DNA from: Bifidobacterium ruminantium DSM 6489
GTDB lineage: Bacteria > Actinomycetota > Actinomycetes > Actinomycetales > Bifidobacteriaceae
Direction: 5' to 3'
Length of the DNA stretch: 64,000 nt
NCBI RefSeq assembly: GCF_000770925.1
Contig: NZ_JDTK01000001.1
Coordinates: 124,001-188,000, forward strand
Shown here: positions 19,896-28,254 of the stretch, piece after piece
Position numbering within the stretch: position 1 is the stretch's first letter
Layout of the letters: every line of letters starts with the position of its first letter
Notes under the pieces: model-generated
Database searches by the model: none
What the model saw: the letters and a program-made list of their open reading frames with translations, nothing else
Told to the model about the DNA's origin: nothing
Made by a program: the position numbers and the translations under genes

Positions 19896-21359
19896 TCAGC
19901 CGACCACGATCTGCTCGGTGGGGTAGCGCACCGTCTCAACGCTGCGCGGCCTGGAGATGGCGTATGCGATGGTGAGCGGCCCAAGCCTGCCGATGAACAT
20001 GGTGGCAGCGAGGATGTACAACACCACCGGATTGGATTCGCTGGCCACGCCGACCGAATAGCCGCCCAATCCGAATGCCGAGCAGGTGTCGAACAGCGCG
20101 TTGCACAACGAGCAGCCTGTGATGGCCATTAATGCCATGGACACCACGGTGACGAGCATCAGGCAGGCGGCGCTCACGGCCACGGCGGTCATGATGGCCT
20201 GCGAGTGGATGCGGCGGTGGAATGCGTTGACATCCCTGCGTCCAGTGAATGCCGCGCGGCAGGTCAGCAGGATCACGGCGAACGTGGTGACACGGATGCC
20301 GCCGGCCGTCGAGGTGCTGCCGCCGCCAATGAACATGACAATGGACAGGAATACTTTTGTCGCGTCGCTCACGCCCGGCATCCACGACAGGTCGAAACCT
20401 GAGCTGCGGGGCATGACGGCCGCCACCAGCGCGTGCCACAGACGCGGCTCCACTCCCTCTGTGGCGAACAGCAGCTTGTTGTTCCACTCCATGACGAGGA
20501 ACCAAGTGAACGAGGCGAGCACGATGCAGAACGTCGTGGTCAGCGTGAGCTTGGTATGCAGGCTCCAGCGCTTCGGCGGACGGTGCATGCGCCATGATCG
20601 CATGAGGTTCAGCAGTACGGGGAAACCAAGCGTGCCGCAGAACGCGCTGATGAGGATAGGCAGGCCGACCGCCCAGTTGTTGACGTGCAGCCCAGCGCCG
20701 TCGGGGGTGAATCCGGCGTTGTTGTACGCCATGACGGCGAAGAAAAGCGATTCCCACAGTGTGTGGCGGACATTGCCGTGGTTGACCTTGTACAGGCCGG
20801 GGAACAACGCCACGAACGTGATGCCTTCGATGGTGAACGCGGTGGCGATGACCACGGTGAGCACGCCTTTGATCTCGCCGAGTTTCGTGGTGCCCAATTC
20901 ATTGGCGGTGAGCAGTTTCTGCGTGGCCTTCAGATGATGGTTCACAGCCAAGGCGATGAGCGAAGCGAAGGTCATGACGCCCAGACCGCCCATCTGCACG
21001 GAGAAGATGAGCACGGCCTGGCCAAATGCGGACCAATGCGTCGTCGAATTGACGATCGAGATGCCGCACGTCGAGATCGCGGAGATCGCGGTGAAGAACG
21101 CGGTGGTGAACGTCGTCTTTTCGCCCCTTGGCGTGGCGACCGGCGCGAGCAGCAGCGCGGTGGACAGCGCACCCAAGACAAGGAAGTACAGGATGGTCAG
21201 TCGTCCGGGATGCGTGGTGAGCCTGTGCATCAGGCTGCGTTTGCGCGGCTTGCGATCCTCCGCCATGGCCTTCTCGAAGGTGTCTCCGGAGAACCACCAG
21301 GCGTAGCCATGCGAGGCCTCGCGATTGGAGGAGGACTCGTCAAAGACGAGGTTGGACAT
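19896..21359 (-). CDS. trkH: TrkH-type potassium uptake protein
   Basis: A 487-residue integral membrane protein with about ten membrane segments in the fourfold M1–P–M2 arrangement of the SKT superfamily. Filter-like glycines can be read in 'ISAISTCGISIVNS', 'YNNAGFTPDGAG', 'MPRSSGFDL' and 'CSAFGLGGYSVG'. It forms the ion path for K+ (or Na+/K+) entry and is expected to need the TrkA protein encoded next door. The N-terminal ~45 residues are cytoplasmic and basic. A -10-like TACAAT on the minus strand (21409–21414) lies 50 bases before the start. Confidence 0.93.
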   Translation of the reverse strand: MSNLVFDESSSNREASHGYAWWFSGDTFEKAMAEDRKPRKRSLMHRLTTHPGRLTILYFLVLGALSTALLLAPVATPRGEKTTFTTAFFTAISAISTCGISIVNSTTHWSAFGQAVLIFSVQMGGLGVMTFASLIALAVNHHLKATQKLLTANELGTTKLGEIKGVLTVVIATAFTIEGITFVALFPGLYKVNHGNVRHTLWESLFFAVMAYNNAGFTPDGAGLHVNNWAVGLPILISAFCGTLGFPVLLNLMRSWRMHRPPKRWSLHTKLTLTTTFCIVLASFTWFLVMEWNNKLLFATEGVEPRLWHALVAAVMPRSSGFDLSWMPGVSDATKVFLSIVMFIGGGSTSTAGGIRVTTFAVILLTCRAAFTGRRDVNAFHRRIHSQAIMTAVAVSAACLMLVTVVSMALMAITGCSLCNALFDTCSAFGLGGYSVGVASESNPVVLYILAATMFIGRLGPLTIAYAISRPRSVETVRYPTEQIVVG

Positions 21360-21634
21360 GCTGTTCCTCGCTCCCTATCTTTATGGATGGTCTTCGTTTC
21401 CTTGAGCTATTGTAGACGGTAGTGTGACGAACGGGGCGTCGGAGAGCTTGCTCGGCCTGTCCGATGGGTTCGCCGGAATCGGCGGATGGGGCCGTGACGA
21501 TCGCGGATGCTGGTTATACATGGCGGGTTCTGGACACTCGCCGCCGTCATTCGTTCATTTGTTCGATTACAATGGTAGGCGTTGGCGCCCGTCAAGGGCG
21601 CGTTGTGTACAGGAGTTCTTGGAAAGGGCTTGCG

Positions 21635-22579
21635 ATGCTCGGTACCCGGCATGCGGTGGTGGTGACGCACACGCGTCTGCGCGAAAGCGGCACGGTGGTC
21701 GAGGAGGCCGTCGAACAGTTGAGACGTGCCGATTTCGAAGTGACGATCATCGATAACATCGAGGCGCCCGACTTCGGCAGCAGACCCCCCGTTGTGCCGC
21801 CCAGCACGGAGATTGTGGTTGTGCTCGGCGGGGACGGCACCATCCTGCGCGCGGCCGAGCTGGTGCACTGCACCGAAGTCCCTATCCTCGGCGTGAACCT
21901 GGGACATGTGGGTTTCCTGGCGGAATTCGAAAGCTTCCAGATGAGCGAAGCCATCCGCAGAATCGCGGAGCATGACTATTCCATTGACGAGCGCATGATC
22001 GCCCACGTCGATGTGTGGCTTCCCGGTGAATCGGAGCCCATCGAGGATTGGGCGCTGAACGACATCACATTGGAGCGGGCGGATCGTGGCAAGATGGTAG
22101 AGCTGTCCATCCGCGTCGATGACGTGGAGATGAGCTCCTTCGGCTGCGACGGCGTGATTGTGTCCACACCGACCGGATCGACTGCCTATGCGTTCTCCGC
22201 GGGAGGTCCGATCATGTGGCCGAACGTGAAGGCTCTGCAATTGGTGCCGTTGGCCGCTCACGCGTTGTTCGCAAGACCGTTGATCATCGGTTCCGGGTCG
22301 ACGTTCGCCATCGATATTCTTGAGGATTCCACGTCCAAGGGCTGGATTTGCTGCGATGGACGTCGTCAGCGAGCCCTGCCGAAGGGTACGCGTATCGAGG
22401 TGCGGGAATCGAAAAGTACCTTACGCTTGGCACGTCTGTCCGGAGTGCCGTTCACGAATCGTCTCGTCACCAAATTCGATCTGCCCGTCGTCGGTTGGCG
22501 TGAGCAGGCGCGCAAGACGGATGGCGCGCATCACGGGCATGCATTCCCTGAAAAGGGCGATTGCGAAAGCGGAAAGTGA
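21635..22579 (+). CDS. nadK: NAD kinase
   Basis: It phosphorylates NAD to NADP with ATP or polyphosphate. The protein has 314 residues with the family motif GGDGT at residues 65–69, followed by the NE/D-type 'NLGHVGFLAEFE' and 'VSTPTGSTAYAFSAGGP'. The start ATG 21635 has GGAAAGG upstream; the frame is open 171 bases further but without sense. A -10-like TACAAT lies at 21568–21573. recN starts 6 bases after it, the usual actinobacterial order. Confidence 0.95.
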   Translation: MLGTRHAVVVTHTRLRESGTVVEEAVEQLRRADFEVTIIDNIEAPDFGSRPPVVPPSTEIVVVLGGDGTILRAAELVHCTEVPILGVNLGHVGFLAEFESFQMSEAIRRIAEHDYSIDERMIAHVDVWLPGESEPIEDWALNDITLERADRGKMVELSIRVDDVEMSSFGCDGVIVSTPTGSTAYAFSAGGPIMWPNVKALQLVPLAAHALFARPLIIGSGSTFAIDILEDSTSKGWICCDGRRQRALPKGTRIEVRESKSTLRLARLSGVPFTNRLVTKFDLPVVGWREQARKTDGAHHGHAFPEKGDCESGK

Positions 22580-22585
22580 CCGGAC

Positions 22586-24292
22586 ATGCTTGAGGAACTT
22601 GAGATTCATGACCTTGGTCCGATTCGTTCCGCGTTGATCTCTCCGGCCGGCGGCATGACGGCGATTACCGGCGAGACGGGCGCGGGCAAATCGATGCTGC
22701 TCAGTGCGATTCGGCTGATTTCCGGAGGCCCTTCCGATGGGGGGCGCGTCTCCGTCGGCGCGCAGGAAGCGTGGGCGCAAGGCGTGTTCGAAGTCGCTTC
22801 GTCGCCGGCGGCGGTGGCCGCCGCCCGGGAGGCCGGTTTCGAACCGGAGGACGGCGAACTGTTCCTGTCCCGCAAGGTGCCCGCCTCCGGCAGGTCTCGC
22901 AGCATGCTGTCCGGACGTAGCGTGCCACGCTCGGTGCTTGCCTCCGTCGCCGCGGAATTGGTGACGATCCATGGACAGGCGGATCAACTGCGCATCGCGA
23001 CCGCCGCCCGGCAGCGCGAATTTCTGGATCGTTATGCGGGCGACGAGGTGGCGTTGGCCGCATACGGCAAGGCATGGAACGCGCTGCGCGCGATGGACGA
23101 GAGACTGGAGCGTCTCAGCAACCAGGAATCCTCTATGCGGCAACAGGCGGATTATCTGCGTGAATCAATCGACCGCATCAACCGCGTCGACCCGCAGCCG
23201 GGGGAGATGGACGAATTGCGCGCGCGGCGCGACCGTATCGAGAACGCGGCCGAAATCGCCGAGGGGGTGACCCGCGCATTGGGTGCGTTGGACGCCTCGC
23301 AGGTGGCGGATGATGTCGAATCGTCAAGCGCCGCCGACCTGATCGACCATGCGGCGCAGGCATTGCGCGCCATCCATGTCGGAGGGGTCTTCTCCGAACT
23401 CGCCGACCGATTGGATTCCATCAGCACCGATTTGTCCGATGTGGTGTTCAGCCTGTCCGGCGAAGTGGACAATGAGGCGAGTGTGGAGGATTTGGACGCC
23501 ATCAACGGGCGTATCCACGAGCTGGACGAATTGACCCGCCGGTGGGGGCCGGAATTGTCTGATGTGATCGCATGGAGGGACAAGGCCGTATTTGATTTGG
23601 AGGATCTGGACGCCTCGCCAGAAAAGGTCGAACAGCTTGAGGCGGAACGCGCGGGTCTACTCGACGCCGCGAAAAATGCCGCGCTGGCGGTCGGCAAAAG
23701 ACGTAGGGCCGCGGCCAAGGAGTTGGCTTCCAAAGTGACGGCGGAACTTGGTTCGCTGGCCATGGGAGGGGCAAAACTGGAGATTCGCGTGACCGAACGT
23801 GCCAAATTGGATGCCACAGGCGCGGACGATATCGAATTCCTCTTCACGCCGTTCCCGGGTTCGCCCCAGCTGCCGATGGGCAAAAGCGCATCCGGCGGCG
23901 AGCTGAGCCGTCTGATGCTCGCGCTCGAACTGGTGGCCGCCGAAAAGCATGTGGTGGCCGGCGGCACCGTGCCGCCGATGACATTCATCTTCGATGAGGT
24001 CGATTCGGGTGTGGGCGGCAAGGCCGCTGTGGAGCTGGGCGCTCGTTTGGCAAAACTCGCCCAGTCCGCACAGGTGCTGGTCGTCACGCATTTGCCGCAG
24101 GTCGCATCTTGGGCGGATGAACAGTATGTGGTCGCCAAAAGCATGGCTGATGACGGCTCCGTCGAAACCACAATCAACCAGGTGCGCGGAGAGGCCCGCG
24201 TTCATGAGATCGCGCGCATGCTTTCCGGAAGCGAAAGCGAGGCCTCATTGGAACATGCCGAGGAGCTGCTCAGATCGTCGGTGCTTGACTGA
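22586..24292 (+). CDS. recN: DNA repair protein RecN
   Basis: An SMC-like ATPase for double-strand break repair. The 568-residue protein has the Walker A loop GETGAGKS at residues 29–36. A central coiled-coil region ('NALRAMDERLERLSNQESSMRQQ', then 'EKVEQLEAERAGLLD') follows, with the ABC signature 'SASGGELSRLMLALEL' and Walker B 'FIFDEVDSGVGG' near the C-terminus. Length and order match RecN. It follows nadK by 6 bases, so the two are probably co-transcribed. No LexA box was recognised in front of nadK or recN, though this was only a visual check. Confidence 0.95.
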   Translation: MLEELEIHDLGPIRSALISPAGGMTAITGETGAGKSMLLSAIRLISGGPSDGGRVSVGAQEAWAQGVFEVASSPAAVAAAREAGFEPEDGELFLSRKVPASGRSRSMLSGRSVPRSVLASVAAELVTIHGQADQLRIATAARQREFLDRYAGDEVALAAYGKAWNALRAMDERLERLSNQESSMRQQADYLRESIDRINRVDPQPGEMDELRARRDRIENAAEIAEGVTRALGALDASQVADDVESSSAADLIDHAAQALRAIHVGGVFSELADRLDSISTDLSDVVFSLSGEVDNEASVEDLDAINGRIHELDELTRRWGPELSDVIAWRDKAVFDLEDLDASPEKVEQLEAERAGLLDAAKNAALAVGKRRRAAAKELASKVTAELGSLAMGGAKLEIRVTERAKLDATGADDIEFLFTPFPGSPQLPMGKSASGGELSRLMLALELVAAEKHVVAGGTVPPMTFIFDEVDSGVGGKAAVELGARLAKLAQSAQVLVVTHLPQVASWADEQYVVAKSMADDGSVETTINQVRGEARVHEIARMLSGSESEASLEHAEELLRSSVLD

Positions 24293-24368
24293 CCGTCACG
24301 CGCACGATCGCAAACCAGTTGAGAAAATATCAAATATCAGGAATACTGCAACCAGTAAAGGAGCCGAC

Positions 24369-25040
24369 ATGGCACAGGAAACCGCGGAGAACCAAGGCAA
24401 GGGGGCCATTTTCGACCTTGACGGCACATTGCTTGACTCCATGGGCGTATGGGATCAGGTGGATATCGATTTCCTTGCCAAACGTGGCATCGAAGTGCCT
24501 GAGGACTACATGCGGAAAGTGGCCGCCATGCAGTTCCGGCAAATCGCCGAGTATACGATCGCACGGTTCTCGCTGCCGGATACCCCCGAGGAGCTGATGG
24601 AGGAATGGGATCGTATGGCGCGCGTCATGTACGCAACGGCAGTCGAGGCCAAACCGCATGCGCGGGAATATCTGGCGGCGCTGAAGACGGGCGGCGCGAG
24701 GCTCGCGGTGGCCACGTCGTTACCGCCGCAGTTGCGTGAACCAGCCATGAGACATGTGGGTATCCTCGACTTCTTCGATGAGGTGGTCAGCGTCGATGAC
24801 GCTGGAGACGTCGGCAAGGATCGACCGGATGTGTATCTTCTGGCTGCATCGCGTCTTGGCGTCGAGCCGGTTGACTGCACCGTGTTCGAGGATCTGCTGA
24901 CCGGCATGCGGTCGGCGAAATCCGTCGGCATGCACGTGTGGGCCATGCACGACGATTCGTCCGACGCCGACTGGCCGGAGATCTGCGAACTGGCGGACGG
25001 CGTCATGTTCGACTTCCGCGACGCGCCGGCTCGCTTGTAG
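24369..25040 (+). CDS. HAD superfamily hydrolase (beta-phosphoglucomutase-like phosphatase)
   Basis: 223 residues. The HAD nucleophile motif is 'FDLDGTLLDS' with Asp16 and Asp18, followed by a helical cap, motif II 'VATSLPPQL' and the late 'VFEDLLTGMRSAKSVG' that supplies the metal-binding acid. This is the architecture of subfamily IA phosphatases such as sugar-phosphate phosphatases and beta-phosphoglucomutase. The start ATG follows AAAGGAG (24357–24363). Substrate not predictable; no sugar gene is adjacent. It ends ~75 bases before the convergent GntR gene. Confidence 0.88.
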   Translation: MAQETAENQGKGAIFDLDGTLLDSMGVWDQVDIDFLAKRGIEVPEDYMRKVAAMQFRQIAEYTIARFSLPDTPEELMEEWDRMARVMYATAVEAKPHAREYLAALKTGGARLAVATSLPPQLREPAMRHVGILDFFDEVVSVDDAGDVGKDRPDVYLLAASRLGVEPVDCTVFEDLLTGMRSAKSVGMHVWAMHDDSSDADWPEICELADGVMFDFRDAPARL

Positions 25041-25115
25041 AGTCGGGGCTTTCCGCCCGTCCTGGCATTAGGCTCGGGCAACGCGTTTCACTGACTGGCC
25101 GTCTGACGCATGGGA

Positions 25116-25493
25116 TCATGATTGCTCCCTGTACGCTTTCTCGAACATGCCAAGCAGATCTAGCAGGCTGATGCCGGAGGCTTTGGCCTCGATGGACGCT
25201 TCGCGGAACTTGTCCATGATGCGTTCGCTCGCGCGTTCCCTTATGAGCTCGTTGCCGTGCTCCATAACGAATGCGCCTTTGCCTTGTATGTTCTTCACAA
25301 GGCCTTCGTCCGCTAAATCGTTGTACGCCCTAGTTACGGTAAGCACACTGATGTGCAGTTCCCCGGCGAGCTTGCGGAGCGAGGGGAGCGCATCGCCCAC
25401 CTGCAGCTCTCCTGAAACGATCGCGGATCTGATTTGGTTCTTGATCTGCTCGTAGATCGGCTCTTCGGACGCGGACGAGATGTTCAGCTTCAA
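25116..25493 (-). CDS. GntR-family (YtrA-type) transcriptional regulator
   Basis: 125 residues: an N-terminal GntR winged helix ('PIYEQIKNQIRSAIVSGEL', 'LPSLRKLAGELHISVLTVTRAYNDL', 'GKGAFV') and a short helical tail of about 45 residues, the layout of the small YtrA subgroup that lacks a large effector domain. The start is TTG at 25493, because a textbook AAAAGGAGG lies six bases before it; longer readings to 25544 would cover this site. YtrA regulators usually control nearby transporters, here perhaps the MFS gene at 25777 or itself. Two operator-like inverted repeats lie upstream. Confidence 0.88.
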   Translation of the reverse strand: MKLNISSASEEPIYEQIKNQIRSAIVSGELQVGDALPSLRKLAGELHISVLTVTRAYNDLADEGLVKNIQGKGAFVMEHGNELIRERASERIMDKFREASIEAKASGISLLDLLGMFEKAYREQS

Positions 25494-25546
25494 GCTGTGC
25501 CTCCTTTTGCCGGTGATATGTTCTTCTGATGCACAGTCGCACACTA

Positions 25547-25618
25547 ACTGTTAAGTAGTTATATATAACAGTAATACAGATATGTGAAATGCTGTTATAG
25601 TGTTTTGCATAACAGCAT
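25547..25618 (-). promoter_or_regulatory. Tandem inverted repeats upstream of the GntR gene (likely operator)
   Basis: ATGCTGTTAT (25589–25598) and ATAACAGCAT (25609–25618) are exact inverted copies 10 bases apart. ACTGTTA (25547–25553) and TAACAGT (25566–25572) form a second pair with the same CTGTTA core. The region is AT-rich and promoter-like. Sites of this form upstream of a YtrA-type gene suggest autorepression. Confidence 0.65.
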
Positions 25619-25689
25619 AAATCTTTCACGTCAGAAGCACATGCGGTGCCAGAAACCTGGTTTTTTACCGGCGTTGGAAAAACCGTCGT

Positions 25690-25713
25690 GATCCGTCAAA
25701 GGAATGACGGATC
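25690..25713 (-). terminator. Hairpin downstream of the MFS gene
   Basis: GATCCGTCA and TGACGGATC form a 9-base perfect stem with a 6-base loop, 64 bases past the MFS stop. On the minus strand the sequence runs on to GGTTTTTCC about ten bases later. This is a plausible but not ideal terminator that separates the MFS gene from the GntR gene. Confidence 0.55.
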
Positions 25714-25776
25714 GTTCCATTCGATGCGCGTCCGCCGATGAGACGGGTTAGTCGGGAGATGAACGGCTCGTCCGTG

Positions 25777-27093
25777 TCACGCGTTCTTCGAATGGATGAC
25801 ACGACGGAAGGACAGATAGATCAGCCATGCCATCGGCATCGACAGCATGAACATTGGATAGAACCATGCGATAGGCAGATGACCGTAGAAGACGCCAGCC
25901 AGCACGGGACCCAACGTCATACCCAAGTCGATGCCCATATAGTAGGTGCTGTTGGCCAAGCCGCTACGAGCGCACCCCGCGATCACAACAGCTTGTGCCT
26001 GCGTCACGGAACTCATCAGACCGTAGCTGGCGGCCATCGTGACGCCCGCCACGAGCAGATACCAGCTGTTCGTCATGAACGTGAGGGAAGACAGCATCGC
26101 CAGCATGGACAATGAGCAGACGGTAAGCCAGAACCGGAAGCCCTTCGAGTCGAACAGGTTGCGAAGCGTGAGACGCAACAGCAGCAATGCGACGGCGTAG
26201 AAGACGAAGAACAGGTCGGATGAGACATGCAGATGCCGGGCGAAAATGTAGTCGACCAGGAACGATTGGTTCGCGAAATAGGGAATCGCGAACATCATGA
26301 ACACCGCAGCCAAGGGAATCACCTTCGGTTCGACCAGATTGCGCAGTCGGAGACGGTGACGCAGCATATGCGATGCGGATCGATCGGATTGCGATTCGCG
26401 GGATGAATCCGATGCGGGTGAACCGCCCGCCGTTTGCATGGTGACGGTCTTGCGTGCCGGCTTGCCGCCGTTCCTCACCAGCAGCACGGTCACGAACGCG
26501 CATGCATTGAGTGTCAGCGACGCGACGAACGTCCATCGATAGCCAACTGCCGTCTGCAGACGGATGCCAAGCGCCGGACCGACCGCGATCGCCAGCGCGT
26601 TGACGATGCCATACAATCCCATGCCGGCACCCATATGCCTGATCGGCAGCAGCAGCGACACCCAAGTGGCAAGACAGACGGTGCCGCAAGCGAAGCCGAG
26701 TCCGTTGACCATGCGGGCCGCGATCAGCATACCTGTCGATTGCGCGGCGCAGTACATGACGCCCGCCACGATGTATAGCGCTGTGCCGACGGCCACCAGC
26801 AGACGCTTGCTGACCAGATCTGACAGATTGCCGGCTATCGGACGGCAAAACAGGGAGACGAAGCTCATCGCTCCCGCGATCACACCCATCAGCGAGCCGG
26901 TTGCTCCCATCGACTCCCCATAGCCGGCGATGATGGGGTTGACCACCATGTTGCTGGTCATGAAGAAGAACGTCGCCAGCATGACCAGCGCCACATCACG
27001 GGTGATCAGCCGATCCCTGTTCCGCGTGGGCGGATTCTCCGGTTCTGCATCAAGTTCTGTCGTTGCGCTTACGCCGCCCGTATGATCAACCAT
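25777..27093 (-). CDS. MFS transporter, drug-efflux type
   Basis: 438 residues with about 12 membrane helices and a charged central loop (~residues 205–240, 'GGKPARKTVTMQ'). The first half shows the loop 2–3 motif region 'GRP/D'-like 'CRPIAGNLSDLVSKRLLVAVG' and the motif C-like 'GIVNALAIAVGPALGIRL', both typical of drug:H+ antiporters. The start ATG is preceded by GGAAAGGATGGG. Substrate not predictable. It shares the minus strand with the GntR gene and with a broken EamA transporter just upstream, so this is a small exporter locus. Confidence 0.85.
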   Translation of the reverse strand: MVDHTGGVSATTELDAEPENPPTRNRDRLITRDVALVMLATFFFMTSNMVVNPIIAGYGESMGATGSLMGVIAGAMSFVSLFCRPIAGNLSDLVSKRLLVAVGTALYIVAGVMYCAAQSTGMLIAARMVNGLGFACGTVCLATWVSLLLPIRHMGAGMGLYGIVNALAIAVGPALGIRLQTAVGYRWTFVASLTLNACAFVTVLLVRNGGKPARKTVTMQTAGGSPASDSSRESQSDRSASHMLRHRLRLRNLVEPKVIPLAAVFMMFAIPYFANQSFLVDYIFARHLHVSSDLFFVFYAVALLLLRLTLRNLFDSKGFRFWLTVCSLSMLAMLSSLTFMTNSWYLLVAGVTMAASYGLMSSVTQAQAVVIAGCARSGLANSTYYMGIDLGMTLGPVLAGVFYGHLPIAWFYPMFMLSMPMAWLIYLSFRRVIHSKNA

Positions 27094-27174
27094 GATGTCC
27101 CATCCTTTCCGAAGCCTTATGGTAGCAATCCCGAATCCACTAGCGTGATCGTCTTTCGGGAAGCGAATCCCATG

Positions 27175-28081
27175 TCATTCTTCCGAGCACTTGGCCGACA
27201 TCACCATGGCGGTGAAGATCAGCGCGAATCCGATTACTGTGTTCATGGTGAACCGTTCTCCGGCGAAAATCGCCGAAAAGACGGCGGCGAACAGGCATTC
27301 TGTGTACATGATGATCGAAGTCTGTGAGCCGGGCAGATGCGGCAGGCTCATATTCTCCATGATCTGCGCGCCCATGGAGGCACAGACTATCAGAAACAGC
27401 ACCGACGATACGACTTCCGGCCGCAGTCATGCCACGCTCGGCCCGGAGAAGGAGAGGCATGACATGACGAGATACAGAATTCCGGCCACTAGGAATTCCA
27501 TGAAGGTCATGGCTATCGGATGGAATCGTTTCGTGAATACGCCAAGCAGCACGATGTTGATGGCGCACAGCAATGCACACAGCAGCGTAAGCCAATCGCC
27601 CCGTCCCAGTGCGAAAGCGGAACCCGATGCTGCCCCACCGGTTTTTAAGGAGACGAATCCGACACCGGCGAGGCACACGATGGCGGCCGCGACCTGCATC
27701 AACGCCGGTCTTCTCGCACAGACGATCCAGGTCACGAAGGGAACCGCCACGCAATACGAAGCCGTCAGGAACGCGCTGCGTCCGGCATCGATGGTGGCCA
27801 GTCCGACGGTCTGTGCCGTCATCTCACCCCCAATAGGTGAGTCCCACCAGCATTCCCGGAACGATGATTCGCCTGTTCAGATTCGGAAGTATCCGCCTAT
27901 GGAACACGGCCAGCATGCACAGGCATGCCCCGAGCATACGCACGCACATCAGCCAGTGCATGGGCATGGCCTCCAGGGCGGTTTTGGTGAACAGGTAGCT
28001 GCCTCCCCACAATGCCGCGCTGCCAAGCAGTGTCATCTGATAGAACAGGGAACTTTTATGCGGTCCTTCTGAGTTTCCCAT
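27175..28081 (-). pseudogene. EamA/DMT-family transporter, broken by one frameshift and one stop codon
   Basis: Three pieces on the minus strand make one EamA (drug/metabolite) transporter of about 300 residues. Piece 1 starts at ATG 28081 (GAAAGGAATCCCC before it) and runs to '…GLTYWG'. There a run of five C on the plus strand (27827–27831), one more than needed, shifts the frame; with four C the reading continues '…TYWGEMTAQTVGLATIDAG…'. Piece 2 ends at an in-frame TGA (27427–27429) after 'SFSGPSVA'. Piece 3 continues in the same frame ('…VSSVLFLIVCASMGAQ…GERFTMNTVIGFALIF') to the stop at 27175. Two independent lesions argue for a real pseudogene rather than a single read error. Confidence 0.8.
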
Positions 28082-28116
28082 GGGGATTCCTTTCGACTTG
28101 TCGTTGGAAAAAGAAA

Positions 28117-28181
28117 AAGGCATCCAAACCAATCCTTGAACGGCTTGGGCCGCATACCTACGTGATTGGTTTGGATGCCTT
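28117..28181 (-). terminator. thrC: thrC terminator
   Basis: Arms 28117–28134 (AAGGCATCCAAACCAATC) and 28164–28181 are exact complements of 18 bases. The loop of 29 bases carries a small inner stem (CGGC/GCCG). On the minus strand the stem is followed by TTTTTCTTTTT, so it stops transcripts coming from thrC. A second hairpin, TCCCCC (28185–28190) with GGGGGA (28201–28206), lies just before it. Confidence 0.85.
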
Positions 28182-28254
28182 GATTCCCCCATCCGGTGAA
28201 GGGGGAGACATGATATTCAGTTATACGATTCGATTATCGGCAGGAGTCCGCAAT

